A DNA stretch of 50,610 bases from an uncultured Collinsella sp. (GCA_934630735.1 CAKTWK010000015.1:1-50610); one strand, 5' to 3'; counted from the first letter of the stretch, positions 34,301 through 43,395 are shown. Program-made: numbers and translations. Notes: generated by a model from the sequence alone, not told the origin.

Positions 34301-35555
34301 CGGGTGTCAGCGTGTAGAAATATGGGACGGCCGCCTCGTTCTCGCGCCACCCCAGCAGCAGGGCATTGAGATAGCCCTCAGAATCGACGTGACCCGTCTG
34401 TTCCATAAAGGCTTCTTGCGTGTTGACATTCAGCAGGTTCACCTTGGAGCTCAGCGTGCTCCAAATCACGCTACGCTGGCCCATCGAATCGGGCTGACCG
34501 ACCACAAACAGGCACGACTGCGCCGGCTGGATGGTAACGCTGCGCGTCGTCCACGCCGCATCCTGCGACAAGCGCAGCGAGACGCTTACCGTGAGCGGCT
34601 GGCTCGAGCACAGTACCGGATTCTGCTCGCCCGCGGCATTGGTCCACGAGTTGATGCGCAGATACGGAAACGTGGCGAACTCATCCTTGGTGCAGGCAAG
34701 ATAGTACATGCCGATGTCGTCACTCCAGTGGACATCCATGGCACAGAACAGCGTCCAAGCATCGAGCATCTGTCCATCGTAGATTGCATCCTCCATGGGT
34801 GAAATCTGCACCTTATTGGGATCGATCAATCCAGCCGCACCGTTAAACTGCGTAAAGAACGTTGTGTCTCCCATGGGAGCACCCTTTTGGGGCGTGGGGT
34901 CCTGAAAGAGATACTTATAGGAATTGACCGTCGAGTTGGCCGAGCCGCCGGAACCGCCACTACCGCCAGAACCGGCACCACCCGCGCTGCCGGCATTGCC
35001 GCCAGACGCTCCGCCCGCATTGATAACGGGAGCGTTCTGCCCGCCTCCCGAGCCGCCCGTACCGCTGCCCGAGCCACCCGCAACGCTCACGCCCGTACCA
35101 TCGGCGCTGCCGGTGACGTTGTAGACGGTCGTGCCGCTTTGCCCCGTCAGATTTGCCTGTCCCTGCGCGGTATCGAGCGGCGCCTGCTGCTCGCGTGCGC
35201 TCGTTTCCCGATTGTCGCTTTGCTCGTCGTGACGATTTGCCTCGGCATCCGTCGAAAGCGGACTGATCTGGTACGCCTCGCCGGACTCCGTGTCACCGTG
35301 GCTGTATGCAGCGATAAACCCCGAAGGATCGAAGCTCAAATTACTCTGGGCCAGCTCAAAGGCCACCGTGCCAAATACGCCGACCGCAGCAACCGAAGCC
35401 GCCACCACCACGACGCGCGTCGCAGCCAAAGGCTTGGCACGATACATATTTTTAGCGGCATGCTGAACACGCGCGGATGCACTCTGCGGCCCTCTTAACT
35501 TGGCCGATGCCGCATTTTTATGCGGAGCCATATGTTGAGGATGCTTCAGAAACAC
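31320..35555 (-). CDS. Large BspA-type leucine-rich-repeat surface protein
   Basis: About 1411 residues. A positively charged N-terminus is followed by one hydrophobic segment (RVVVVAASVAAVGVFGTVAF, about 46-66), so it is a type II membrane protein or has an uncleaved signal. A Gly/Ser-rich flexible stretch lies at about 150-205, then a long beta-rich region. LRR_5-type repeats occur mainly in the second half (SGDAELRFVNL...NSFENCQNLQGVFIG; ASAFEGCTNL; NAFSRCSNLTEIEL; GAFMGCSGVTVTLP). No LPXTG or C-terminal anchor is present. The GTG at 35555 follows AAGGGAG; an ATG at 35531 is the alternative. It is last in the histidine kinase-MoxR-DUF58-transglutaminase operon, suggesting the module assembles or acts on it. 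Confidence 0.8.
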   Translation of the reverse strand: MFLKHPQHMAPHKNAASAKLRGPQSASARVQHAAKNMYRAKPLAATRVVVVAASVAAVGVFGTVAFELAQSNLSFDPSGFIAAYSHGDTESGEAYQISPLSTDAEANRHDEQSDNRETSAREQQAPLDTAQGQANLTGQSGTTVYNVTGSADGTGVSVAGGSGSGTGGSGGGQNAPVINAGGASGGNAGSAGGAGSGGSGGSGGSANSTVNSYKYLFQDPTPQKGAPMGDTTFFTQFNGAAGLIDPNKVQISPMEDAIYDGQMLDAWTLFCAMDVHWSDDIGMYYLACTKDEFATFPYLRINSWTNAAGEQNPVLCSSQPLTVSVSLRLSQDAAWTTRSVTIQPAQSCLFVVGQPDSMGQRSVIWSTLSSKVNLLNVNTQEAFMEQTGHVDSEGYLNALLLGWRENEAAVPYFYTLTPGRHVVVPGDVVSIDPAYKVRFQGYALDENYRFDDDPTSLNNSRLQTLVDVDESVVSVDGGGETLSVPQGVQAVDAYTDSRQREGFAWRINYLELPSSVYYVNVNAGFQVLDAYRVASDNPVYAATDEGILTSRDGKEYLGVPYHTRELDVPADITHVVIPDHNKLDRIVLHASKEGELPQIDVSKLQDCTLVVDDAALLDFITEHADELENAYGVYVSPATNPSVQLTYSQGLVYNINSQLESDLCYVLDTGSNIALVQISNTIKKGAFAGNTSVDTLVLMPWFDDKVTLEDGSLEGGSVRTIVCATDEQVAYVEQRKAAAGAPDARVIKMSLSQDGYLYYANADKTILLSAAGDEDGKLPATFDGTLLTDSGKQLEVDSIAPYAFSGDAELRFVNLGEKTSAVGRNSFENCQNLQGVFIGTPDSIEVGADAFKGCTGLGFVASRAKKAVFATTENPNPAGCTWYAPDGELEGYDSRFVTIDGIYDFACDAPSDDTVLLYGYCDDDEEGKPSILLGAPSVLNGTIDLLPSTIEIFGGYSLSGAKDLPGAFEGTGGVWDIDWASAPNLAYIDRNAFRNSGIAGDLNIDLPDNDIYVGASAFEGCTNLVSTSVHAATIEISDQAFMDCPRLASASFVADANGDYDAAAGTGSKNYLASSVFGNDANFTNLTVGAGIATLGYPSPGVGFFLDGATDVQEEASRIRLSVPSGMEQDYLNAWVYGLIDYDDYDTYYGVVEFGMLSDWFMGEGPEPTADAVRAQMAQNLLEPENRLRTMMGLPLVESSTVIPAGGDAPESDEWKIEDNGDGTATLVSAPSDVERADLASVLTGPTVIASNAFSRCSNLTEIELCDKVTGIQSGAFMGCSGVTVTLPSGCPLPELLGGTESMPFSFGSNVELDIAEADREAALKTWSHQMVGVTTDDEEADYVVSKWFGNVDMDTFESPTFDVLNRAVNEPIMESENHLRSLMRMEAIGDISELTAPIDINKYPDYWIAG

Positions 35556-35571
35556 GTAAGATCTACTCCCT

Positions 35572-37884
35572 TTACAACGCGTACAGCATGTAGCGGCGGA
35601 AGCGTTCAATAACATTTTGAGGCGCTGGCATGCTTCGATGCAGGCGCTCGGTAAGACGGCGGAGCGTACGCAACTCGTTCGGTTTAAGCTGACGGCCGCC
35701 AAACGCATAGGCCTGATGGAGCTGAATCGCTCGGCGGTATTCCCACGGGTCAATCTCGGGGAACGCCGTGGCAAAGGCATCCAGGCAATCGAGCGGCTTG
35801 GTCTCGTCGAAGGCGTCCACGCCGCTTTGCTTCATCACCAGGGCAAGATAGCCGTAGAGTGCCGGCACACATATATCCTGCTCATCGTTCTCGATGGCTC
35901 GCGTGCGCAAAACGCGCAAGACGAACCTGCGAACGAACAGGGCGAGCAGGACGGCAATCACCGCGCTGGTCAAACCGACTCCGACTTTGGCCGCAACAGG
36001 GATGCTACGCGATACTGGCGCGTCCTCGCGATGCTTATCCTCGGCCCGACCGGCAACCGAACCCACATCGAGCGTCTTGTCGTCGGCACCGCTGCTCCAC
36101 GCCTCGCCCACGTCGATAATTTTATCGGCATCGAGCGTCTGGCTATAGTACCCAGGGGTGACCTCCACGGGCGTCCATCCCTGTCCGTCAAGGTAGATCT
36201 CGGTCCACGCGTGTGCATCGGCAGCCGTCAAGTCCAGCGGCACGCCCGCGTCGACGGCAGCGGCAAGCCGATTGCCAGCCGCCCGATAGCCCTCGACATA
36301 GCGCGCGGGGATTCCCTGAGATCGAAACGCGAGCGTTGCCGCCGTGGCAAAGTAGGCAGAGTTGCCCTCGTGCGCCGAGCCTAAGAACCACGCGACAAAC
36401 GACGTCGCCCCGGTATAGGCTGGCGGGTTATCCGTCTGCCCCGCAAGCGAAGCCATCATCGTGCGAACGCGACTGATCACGGCTGCATCCGAAACATTCG
36501 CCTGAGCATCCCAGCTGTCGCTCGAGAACAGGTATGCATCGACTGCATCCCGCTCCTCCTCGCGAACGTCCAGGTATTTATCGCGGACAAAGGCGGCGTA
36601 CACTCGCTCGCTTTTTGCGTAATCGCTCTCGGAGGATGCCAACCAGCTCGAATCTGCAATGACGTCGTCCATCGACACGTTATCGACGACCAGGCTATAT
36701 GCCTTAGACGGCAACAGGTCCGTGCTGAGCATCGTCGAGCTCGTCAACATCGCAGCGGTACCGCTCAGCGAGCGCAGCGTATAGGGAGCATAGGCGTATC
36801 GGCGGTTGGCGCCCGAGGCGTAGACCGCAATCTCAGCCGTCTCGACAGACTCGCCGCCCTCACGCTCGGCCTCGGCATCAAACGCGGCGCGTTGCTCGGC
36901 TACCGTCAAACCGTTCTGGTGCAGCCACGCACGCATGCCGGACCATTTGCCCTCGTAGGACATCCAGTCGCCACGCCCCCACGACACGCCGTCAAACGTC
37001 GTACCCACAAAACCCTTCATGAGCAGATCGTCATCAAGCGTCTTGTTGGCAGTAAGCGACAGCGTTGTGGAGTCTCCTTCGTTCATGTCCGCCGCTTGCG
37101 AAAGGTCGCCCTCGGGCAGCGTATCGCCCCCAAATCGGAAGCTCTGGACTGCCTTGACGGCAGACGCCGACATGGCGGACAACTCGGGAAGAGGCTGCAC
37201 AAGGGAGCCAGTCAGCACAAAGAGAGCGCCACATGCGGCACAGAGACCGCCAAGGCCGACAAGGACCTGGGATAAACCTACCGTAGAACCCCGCAACTCG
37301 CGAGCACGGCACTGGACAAGCCAGCCCGCAACGCCCAGCGCCATAGACGCCGCGCAATCACCGAGCTGCAACACCATGGAATCAGCGCCGCAAATAACGA
37401 CGATTAAGAGCGTGGGCCACGAGACGCTCAAGTTGGCAAAAAGCCAGCCAAATGAGCCGGCAAACACACCGGCGAGCACTGCCAGCGGCACAGCTGCACA
37501 CAGCGTGCCAGCATCTGCCACCAAAGGAATATACAGCTCACAGATTGAATTGATACGAGCGATTACGGCATTGACGCAGGCATAGAAGCCCCAGCGCGCC
37601 GAAGGAACCAAGAGTGCGCATGCAAGCGCCACGAACGCCGCGGCCAAGGCGATCCAGAAGGGAGTCTTTTTCGAAGTCATTGAGGTGCCCAAAGCGCCCA
37701 GTACAACAGCCACGCCAGCGGCGACGGTAAGCATGACCCCCATGCACGTTGCACTCAGGCACCCGGCAATCGCGCAGGAGAAGCTTGCAGACAGTAAAAC
37801 CGCGGGAGCCACCGACAGGAACACGGCGACAACGCGGCCGTTCGAAGCGACGCGCTCCGTCGAGGTAAGAGTCACAAAGTCCAT
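35572..37884 (-). CDS. Membrane transglutaminase-fold protein, Cys replaced by Ser
   Basis: 770 residues. Roughly 15-260 contain about seven membrane helices (TgpA-like N-terminus), followed by an extracellular transglutaminase core at about 470-600 and another helix near 655-675 with a cytoplasmic tail. The core has GIPARYVEGY and AHAWTEIYLDGQGWTPVEVTP, including His558, but the position of the catalytic Cys is Ser509 (EGNSAYFATAA, TCT codon). Classic Cys-His-Asp catalysis is therefore not possible. It may be a binding protein or use Ser. The ATG follows the DUF58 stop (TAGCATG) with GGAGC upstream. It is part of the MoxR-DUF58 module. Confidence 0.85.
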   Translation of the reverse strand: MDFVTLTSTERVASNGRVVAVFLSVAPAVLLSASFSCAIAGCLSATCMGVMLTVAAGVAVVLGALGTSMTSKKTPFWIALAAAFVALACALLVPSARWGFYACVNAVIARINSICELYIPLVADAGTLCAAVPLAVLAGVFAGSFGWLFANLSVSWPTLLIVVICGADSMVLQLGDCAASMALGVAGWLVQCRARELRGSTVGLSQVLVGLGGLCAACGALFVLTGSLVQPLPELSAMSASAVKAVQSFRFGGDTLPEGDLSQAADMNEGDSTTLSLTANKTLDDDLLMKGFVGTTFDGVSWGRGDWMSYEGKWSGMRAWLHQNGLTVAEQRAAFDAEAEREGGESVETAEIAVYASGANRRYAYAPYTLRSLSGTAAMLTSSTMLSTDLLPSKAYSLVVDNVSMDDVIADSSWLASSESDYAKSERVYAAFVRDKYLDVREEERDAVDAYLFSSDSWDAQANVSDAAVISRVRTMMASLAGQTDNPPAYTGATSFVAWFLGSAHEGNSAYFATAATLAFRSQGIPARYVEGYRAAGNRLAAAVDAGVPLDLTAADAHAWTEIYLDGQGWTPVEVTPGYYSQTLDADKIIDVGEAWSSGADDKTLDVGSVAGRAEDKHREDAPVSRSIPVAAKVGVGLTSAVIAVLLALFVRRFVLRVLRTRAIENDEQDICVPALYGYLALVMKQSGVDAFDETKPLDCLDAFATAFPEIDPWEYRRAIQLHQAYAFGGRQLKPNELRTLRRLTERLHRSMPAPQNVIERFRRYMLYAL

Positions 37885-37885
37885 G

Positions 37886-39058
37886 CTAGAGCTCCAGACT
37901 CTTGATACGAGCCGAATCGCTCGATACCGGGCAATGGGTGATGGAGTAGTTGGCGCCGCGCTCGATGCCATACGACTCGACTGAATCCGACACATGGAGC
38001 ACCGACAGATCGGTCAGACGGCCCAAATCGATATAGACCTGCTCGTCGACACCCAACGTCACCAGCACCGTTTTACTAATGCCCCGTGCCGCCATAAGCT
38101 TGGCATACTGCTCGTTTGATGTTGGATGGGCAGGGCCAAGCGGCGTTGCCGTCAAAGCATCGAGCATCTTATTAAAACCACGTCGGTCATCGACGGGATA
38201 GGCGGCCAGGGAGCCTTCGGGGACAGCTACGACCATATGATGGTATCCCTGACGCATAAGCGCCAGCGATATCGACGCGGTAAAGCTCAGTACCGCAGAA
38301 AGAAGCTCGGGGCGGCTTGAGTGCTCAAAATCGCACGCAAACGCACCGAACAAGACGGCGATCGTGTGGTCTTGGGGGCGCGAGGCCTCGCGCACCAGCA
38401 CGTCGTCAAAGCGCGTCGACAGCTTCCAGTGGATCGACTTAACCGCATCGCCCTCGTGATAGGGCCTCACGTCAAAGACCTCGGAGGCGTCCTGGCCGCT
38501 TCGATGGGGATCATAGCTCGTGCCCTCAAGACCGGCAGAAGCACTTTGGCGAGGATCGACCTGGATGTCGAGCACTTCGGGATAGACCGTAAACAACCCG
38601 TGAAAGTCGGCGTCCTCCAGAGCAAGCGACGTAAAGCCCATCTCATCGACCAGGCGCGCGGTATCAAGAGTAATGGTGTGCGCGCCACAAACGGTCGAAT
38701 CGAGCTCTAGCTCAAAGGTGGCGGGCCTACCCATCGCGGGGGCAAGGCTTACGGAACGGACCGTCCGCGTTCCCGTCAGCTGGTTGTACACCGAAAACGA
38801 CAGCTCCACGCGACCGCGAAACATAAGCGGGCGGTCGAGCGTGATGTGCAATGCAAGCGGTGCGTTTACGACACACGACCGGGAAAGCTCAAAGCCAAGC
38901 TTGAGCAAGGCAACGCTCGAGCGGCACGCCGCCACCGTGACCACGGGCATGGCGATCAACGCCGCGGCAGCAGCAAGCGCAGCCGCATTGGCGGTAAACA
39001 CGAACGTGGCAAGCAGGAGCGCCACGGACACGATATAGGTAATCTTGTTGGCAATCAT
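37886..39058 (-). CDS. DUF58-domain protein
   Basis: 390 residues. Two membrane helices near 5-45 are followed by a beta-rich region and the DUF58 signature DPHRSGQDASEVFDVRPY, YHEGDAVKSIHWKLSTR near 195-230. The C-terminal part resembles a von Willebrand A-like fold. DUF58 proteins accompany MoxR ATPases and transglutaminase proteins and are thought to help assemble cell-surface complexes. No clear Shine-Dalgarno is seen before the ATG, so expression may depend on the upstream moxR gene. Confidence 0.87.
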   Translation of the reverse strand: MIANKITYIVSVALLLATFVFTANAAALAAAAALIAMPVVTVAACRSSVALLKLGFELSRSCVVNAPLALHITLDRPLMFRGRVELSFSVYNQLTGTRTVRSVSLAPAMGRPATFELELDSTVCGAHTITLDTARLVDEMGFTSLALEDADFHGLFTVYPEVLDIQVDPRQSASAGLEGTSYDPHRSGQDASEVFDVRPYHEGDAVKSIHWKLSTRFDDVLVREASRPQDHTIAVLFGAFACDFEHSSRPELLSAVLSFTASISLALMRQGYHHMVVAVPEGSLAAYPVDDRRGFNKMLDALTATPLGPAHPTSNEQYAKLMAARGISKTVLVTLGVDEQVYIDLGRLTDLSVLHVSDSVESYGIERGANYSITHCPVSSDSARIKSLEL

Positions 39059-39093
39059 GGGCGTACCGTAGGACGCGCAGGGCGAACGAGCCG

Positions 39094-40047
39094 CTACGAG
39101 CGGCCGCGAACCTGGCCCATAGACGGGGCGGGAACGGTGGCGAGGATGCGATCGAGAACGTCCTCGGCGGTAATCGATTCGATACGGGCCTGGGGGCGCA
39201 AAACGAGACGGTGGATGCAGACGACCTTAAACACCTCGCGCACGTCCTCGGGCACCACATAGTCGCACTCGCGAATCAATGCGCAGGCGCGCGCCATGCG
39301 AGTGAGCGCGATAATGCCACGGGGACTCACGCCCAGCTCAACAAGGTCGTCATTGCGGGTCTCCTCGCACAGGCGCACGATATAATCCAGCACCGTGTCG
39401 GCAACCTGTACATTGCCCAGGTAGTTTTGGATATCGAGCAGGTCATCGCAGGCAACCATGGGCTTGATGTCGTCGAGCGGGTTGGCATAGCGACGGGCCT
39501 TGAGGATATCGATCTGGTCCTGGCGCGACGGATAGCCAACGGACAGGCGAACCATAAAGCGGTCGAGCTGGCTATCGGGCAGCGGCTGAGTGCCCGCCGA
39601 GCCCACCGGGTTTTCGGTTGCGATACACACGAAGGGACGCGGGACCTGATGCGTCTGCCCATCAATCGTCACCGCGCGTTCTTCCATAACCTCGAGCAGG
39701 GCCGACTGCGTCTTTGCGCTGGTACGGTTGATCTCGTCGCCCAGCAGCATGTTGCAGTTGACGGCGCCCCACACAAAGCGAAACACGCCGGCGTCGCGGT
39801 CGAACATCGTAAAGCCCGTAATGTCCGAGGGCAGCGTATCGGGCGTAAATTGCACGCGCTTAAAGTCCAGACCCAGTGCACGCGAAAGAGCCAGAGCCAG
39901 CGTCGTCTTGCCGGTACCGGGCACATCCTCCAGCAGGATGTGGCCGCCGGCATAGATGGCCATGAGGGCCTTCTCAATCACCTCGCGCTTACCCAGCAGG
40001 GCGCGGCTCACTTCGTTAATGATACTGTTGGACTGTTCGACGATCAC
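39094..40047 (-). CDS. MoxR-type AAA+ ATPase
   Basis: 317 residues. Walker A is EDVPGTGKTTLA near 40-51, Walker B NMLLGDEINRTSAKTQSALLE near 102-122 (given here in family form), with sensor 1 ATENP and arginine finger region QLDRFM. MoxR ATPases act as chaperones for metal insertion or complex assembly, commonly beside DUF58 genes. It starts at GTG, two bases after the histidine kinase stop, with GAGGAAATGAG upstream; so it belongs to the same transcript. Confidence 0.9.
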   Translation of the reverse strand: MIVEQSNSIINEVSRALLGKREVIEKALMAIYAGGHILLEDVPGTGKTTLALALSRALGLDFKRVQFTPDTLPSDITGFTMFDRDAGVFRFVWGAVNCNMLLGDEINRTSAKTQSALLEVMEERAVTIDGQTHQVPRPFVCIATENPVGSAGTQPLPDSQLDRFMVRLSVGYPSRQDQIDILKARRYANPLDDIKPMVACDDLLDIQNYLGNVQVADTVLDYIVRLCEETRNDDLVELGVSPRGIIALTRMARACALIRECDYVVPEDVREVFKVVCIHRLVLRPQARIESITAEDVLDRILATVPAPSMGQVRGRS

Positions 40048-40049
40048 GG

Positions 40050-41693
40050 TTACTCATTTCCTCGATAAGCTGCCTCGGCCGTCGCAGCCGCCAGCTGTGC
40101 TTTCAAAACGTTCAGATCGATGGGCTTGCCCACATGTCCGTTCATGCCCACACTGCGCGAGCGCTCAACGTCCTCGGTGTAGTCATTGGCAGAAAGCGCA
40201 ATGATGGGAATGGCGCCGGCGTCCTCACGATCGAGCCCTCGAATCCGTTCCGCCGCTTCCCAGCCGTTCAGCACGGGCATCTGAATATCCATGAGGATCG
40301 CATCGTACGTGCCCACGGGCATGCTCCGGAATCGCTCAACGACCGCTTGACCGTTCTCGGCGCGGTCGACCGCCGCGCCTCGTCTTGCCAGCAACTCAAT
40401 CACGATCATGGCATTGATTTCGTTATCCTCCGCCAGCAGGAATCGCTTGCCCTCAAACTGGTAGGTAAACGACGACCCCATGGAATCGGACGCCGTCTCG
40501 AGCGTCTGCTCTTTAATCTTGAGCTCCTCGACCTGCTCCGGCGTGGCAAGTCGCAGCGGGATGTAGGCCGAAAACGTCGAACCGCGACCAGGCTCGGTAT
40601 CGACGACGATCTCGCCGCCCATCAGGTCGACGAGCGCGCTCGTGATGGCCATACCCAAGCCCGTTCCGCCGTAGCGGCGCGCAATGGTGCGGTCCTCCTG
40701 CTCAAACGGCTTAAAGATCTTGCTGATGTAGCGCGGGTCCATGCCCTTGCCCGTGTCGCGCACGCGCAGCATATAACTCACGCCGTCGTCTGTCCGGTAC
40801 ATCTCGCGCAGGGTTACGGTAACGCTGCCGCCCCGCTCGGTAAACTTGACCGCATTGGAGATAAAGTTGATGACGACCTGTGACAGGCGCATGCGATCGC
40901 CCACGACAAAGACGTTTTCGCAGTCCTCCAGATTGACCGAGTACGTAAGCCCCTTGTCGGCTGCCTGCGAAGTAAACATGCGTTCAATCTCGTCGGCAAA
41001 CAGACGCATATCAAACGGCGCATCGTCAATGCGCACGCGCCCGCTGTTGAGACGGCTCATGTCGAGCATGTCGTTGATAAGCGAAAGCAGATAGGCCGAA
41101 AGCTGCGAGGCGCGAGACAGGTCATCCATCAGGCGAGACTCATCTGCATGATGCTCACGGGCAAGCGAAATCATGCCCTCGATGCCATTGAGCGGCGTGC
41201 GGATCTCGTGGCTCATCTGGTTCATATAGTCCGTGCGCGCGTTGGCGGTCTCGACGGCGCGGTCGCGCTCGGCCTCCGCCTTGGCGATGCGCTCGCTTTC
41301 GGTCGTCACGTCGACTGCAGAAACCAGGTACTGGGTGCCGTTCTGTATGAGCGAAATCGTAAACCTTATGCTGAGCTGCGATTTTGCTCCATGGGGCGCA
41401 TGGTAGGAGCACAGGAGGTTCAGCGGGGTCACATGGTCCCATTCCCTCACCTGTCGCTGCATGCGAACACGGTCGCTATTGGGGATAAAGCGGTACAGCG
41501 TCTCGATGTCGTCGCCGATACGCTCGGGCGACACGCCAAATACGCGTTCGAAATTTGGGGTGATATAGAGCGGAAGGCAGTCGCTGGCGCGCAAAACCAG
41601 CGCAACGTTGGGCCCTTGCTGCGCAAGTGCCTCTTCAAACAGTCGAAGCGCTCGGTCCGCGTCGCGCTTCTCGTGTGAACCGAACAGCCCCAA
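40050..41693 (-). CDS. Soluble hybrid histidine kinase with receiver domain
   Basis: About 547 residues with no membrane segment. A PAS-like domain spans ~25-130, followed by HisKA with [11 protein letters not shown] (His162), HATPase_c ([31 protein letters not shown]) and a receiver domain with [10 protein letters not shown] and [12 protein letters not shown] (Asp469). The start is uncertain: a TTG at 41693 has AAAAGGGGG just upstream, while a TTG at 41714 extends the frame by seven codons with no site. It is the first gene of the operon that continues with moxR, an unusual position for a hybrid kinase. Output is not obvious since no DNA-binding partner is adjacent. Confidence 0.86.
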   Translation of the reverse strand: MGLFGSHEKRDADRALRLFEEALAQQGPNVALVLRASDCLPLYITPNFERVFGVSPERIGDDIETLYRFIPNSDRVRMQRQVREWDHVTPLNLLCSYHAPHGAKSQLSIRFTISLIQNGTQYLVSAVDVTTESERIAKAEAERDRAVETANARTDYMNQMSHEIRTPLNGIEGMISLAREHHADESRLMDDLSRASQLSAYLLSLINDMLDMSRLNSGRVRIDDAPFDMRLFADEIERMFTSQAADKGLTYSVNLEDCENVFVVGDRMRLSQVVINFISNAVKFTERGGSVTVTLREMYRTDDGVSYMLRVRDTGKGMDPRYISKIFKPFEQEDRTIARRYGGTGLGMAITSALVDLMGGEIVVDTEPGRGSTFSAYIPLRLATPEQVEELKIKEQTLETASDSMGSSFTYQFEGKRFLLAEDNEINAMIVIELLARRGAAVDRAENGQAVVERFRSMPVGTYDAILMDIQMPVLNGWEAAERIRGLDREDAGAIPIIALSANDYTEDVERSRSVGMNGHVGKPIDLNVLKAQLAAATAEAAYRGNE

Positions 41694-41785
41694 TATGCCC
41701 CCTTTTTTATTCAAAGGCTCATTCTACCAGCTCAAAGGTGCGTTACAGAGATGATGCTCCGCAAAAGTTACCTATGAGTGACATA

Positions 41786-41825
41786 AAGACGCGCCCGACG
41801 GCAATCTTGCCATCGGGCGCGTCTT
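41786..41825 (-). terminator. Terminator after SDR gene
   Basis: An 18-base arm pair (41786-41803 with 41808-41825, one G-T pair) with a 4-base loop lies directly after the SDR stop. On the minus strand the last arm ends in TT followed by TATG, so the T-run is short; the stem strength still makes termination likely. Confidence 0.82.
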
Positions 41826-41826
41826 G

Positions 41827-42507
41827 TTACTCGGGCCAGATAAACTGTGTGCGGCCGGCCTCGCCGCCATCGATCAGCAGGCTCTGCCCGGTCATAAACC
41901 GGTTGGTCACGCCCACAAAGTAGATCCACTCGGCGATCTCTTGGGCGGTGGCCCAGCGTTTAAGCGGTGTGAGCTCCATAATCTGGTTCCACAGGTGTTC
42001 GTCTTCCATCACGCAACGGTTGAGCGGCGTGATAACGCCGCCCGGGTCCACGCTGTTGGCGATGGCCCGCGGCGCCAGGCGGTTTGCAAGGTTCTTGGTG
42101 TAGGCGATAATGCCGCCTTTGCTGGCAGCATAGGCGGGAAACTCCGATCCCGTATGTCCGCTCGCCGACCCCACATTGACCACGGATTTGATAGCCGGCG
42201 TCGGCTTGGCGGCAAGCCCCTCCCCCACAAAGGCGTAGCGCTCGGTCACGTTGATGGTGCCACGCAGGTTGGCGGCGATGTCATCGGCCGAATCCTGCGC
42301 ACCGGCAACGTTCACGATTACCTGAGGCTCAAGGTTGCCCGGAAACGAGTCCGGCTCGCGGACATCAACGATCAGATGGCGGTAGCGCTCGTGTTCGATC
42401 GCCGCCGGCAGCAGATCAAAGCCCACGACCTCGTGACCCTCGTCCAAAAAGCGCTGCACGCACGCGGCTCCGATACCGCCCGAAGCGCCCGTGATCAAAA
42501 CCCGCAT
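41827..42507 (-). CDS. Short-chain dehydrogenase/reductase
   Basis: 226 residues with the SDR fold. TGASGGIG at 6-13 binds NAD(P), VNVAG lies near 85, and the catalytic set is Ser of NVGSASG with Y-A-A-S-K near 128-132 (Tyr-x3-Lys). Family members reduce or oxidise many alcohols; the substrate is unknown. AAGGAG is five bases before the ATG. It starts nine bases after the transporter gene, so the two form an operon. Confidence 0.87.
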   Translation of the reverse strand: MRVLITGASGGIGAACVQRFLDEGHEVVGFDLLPAAIEHERYRHLIVDVREPDSFPGNLEPQVIVNVAGAQDSADDIAANLRGTINVTERYAFVGEGLAAKPTPAIKSVVNVGSASGHTGSEFPAYAASKGGIIAYTKNLANRLAPRAIANSVDPGGVITPLNRCVMEDEHLWNQIMELTPLKRWATAQEIAEWIYFVGVTNRFMTGQSLLIDGGEAGRTQFIWPE

Positions 42508-42516
42508 ACTTGCTCC

Positions 42517-43239
42517 TTAGGCGGTTGCGTGGCGCTCGAGGTACTCGGCGCCCACGTTCTCGCGCTCCCAGCCACGCACAACCTTGTAGCCCACGGGGCT
42601 CAGGAAGACCTCGCACAGCAGCTCGGCGACGGCGCCCGTCAGCGAGCACATAATGACCTGCACCCAGGTCCAACCAAAGAACGTGTGGCTCACCACAATG
42701 GCAAAGACCAGGTTGTCGACAAACTGACCGATGCCCGTAGACACATAGGAGCGGAAGGCAAAGCTCGCAAAGTTATTCTTTTTGAGCATGCGGCCGAGCG
42801 ACTGGTTGAGCGTGGAGTTAACCACGGCAGAAACGAGCATTGCCAGCGAAGAGCCCAGCACCACGTACCAGGTGCCGCCGATGGTGGCGTTAAGGGCGGC
42901 GTTGACCTCGATCATACCCGTGTCGTAGTAGGCACCCCACATGCCGGGCGTGAGCGAGCACGCCCAAAAGCACAGGCTCACGGCCAGGTTGACCAGCAGC
43001 GCGAGGATAGAGATTTTGATGGATGCCTTGGCGCCAAAGCGCTTGCAGATCATGTCCTGGCACAAAAACGAAACCCAGCTCACCACAAAGCCGCAGTCGA
43101 GCGCCAGATACGGCAGGCTGATAAGCTCTTTGTTGGCCAGCAGGTTCATCATGATGACGCTCACGAAAAACAGCGAAACCGTTGCCGCGGGAATGCTCCG
43201 CAACAGGACCTTGTAGTCCTCCATGACCTTCTTGATCAT
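42517..43239 (-). CDS. VUT/YhhQ-like queuosine precursor transporter
   Basis: 240 residues with about six membrane helices. Features such as LLANKELISLPYLALDCGF, CQDMICKRFG and the C-terminal VGYKVVRGWERENVG match the DUF165 (YhhQ/VUT) family, whose members take up preQ0, preQ1 or queuine for tRNA modification. The motif GQFVDNLVFAIVVSHTF near 175-191 is strongly conserved in the family. AAAGGAG precedes the ATG. A short leader that can fold like a preQ1-I riboswitch lies just upstream, which would fit this substrate. Confidence 0.83.
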   Translation of the reverse strand: MIKKVMEDYKVLLRSIPAATVSLFFVSVIMMNLLANKELISLPYLALDCGFVVSWVSFLCQDMICKRFGAKASIKISILALLVNLAVSLCFWACSLTPGMWGAYYDTGMIEVNAALNATIGGTWYVVLGSSLAMLVSAVVNSTLNQSLGRMLKKNNFASFAFRSYVSTGIGQFVDNLVFAIVVSHTFFGWTWVQVIMCSLTGAVAELLCEVFLSPVGYKVVRGWERENVGAEYLERHATA

Positions 43240-43245
43240 TATGTA

Positions 43246-43294
43246 CTCCTTTGGTTTTAGGTTTAACGAGCAGGATATCGGACCCGAACTGCTC
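43246..43294 (-). promoter_or_regulatory. Possible preQ1-I-like riboswitch
   Basis: Read on the minus strand: GAGCAG (43294-43289) and CTGCTC (43273-43268) form a 6-bp stem around a 15-base loop starting TTCGGGTCC. Then comes an A-rich tail, GTTAAACCTAAAACC, followed directly by AAAGGAG. The GGGU in the loop can pair with ACC in the tail, giving an H-type pseudoknot that ends at the ribosome site. This is the build of preQ1-I riboswitches (stem, TTC-containing loop, A-rich tail). The loop is a few bases longer than the consensus, so confidence is limited. The downstream gene, a queuosine-precursor transporter, supports it. Confidence 0.42.
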
Positions 43295-43395
43295 GGCCGC
43301 CCCGGTCTTGAGGCAACGGTGGGTATGATAGCCGCTCACGCAGCCGCAGGCAAGCAAACGGCGCGGCAGCCCCGCAAGGCCACCGCACCGACGCG

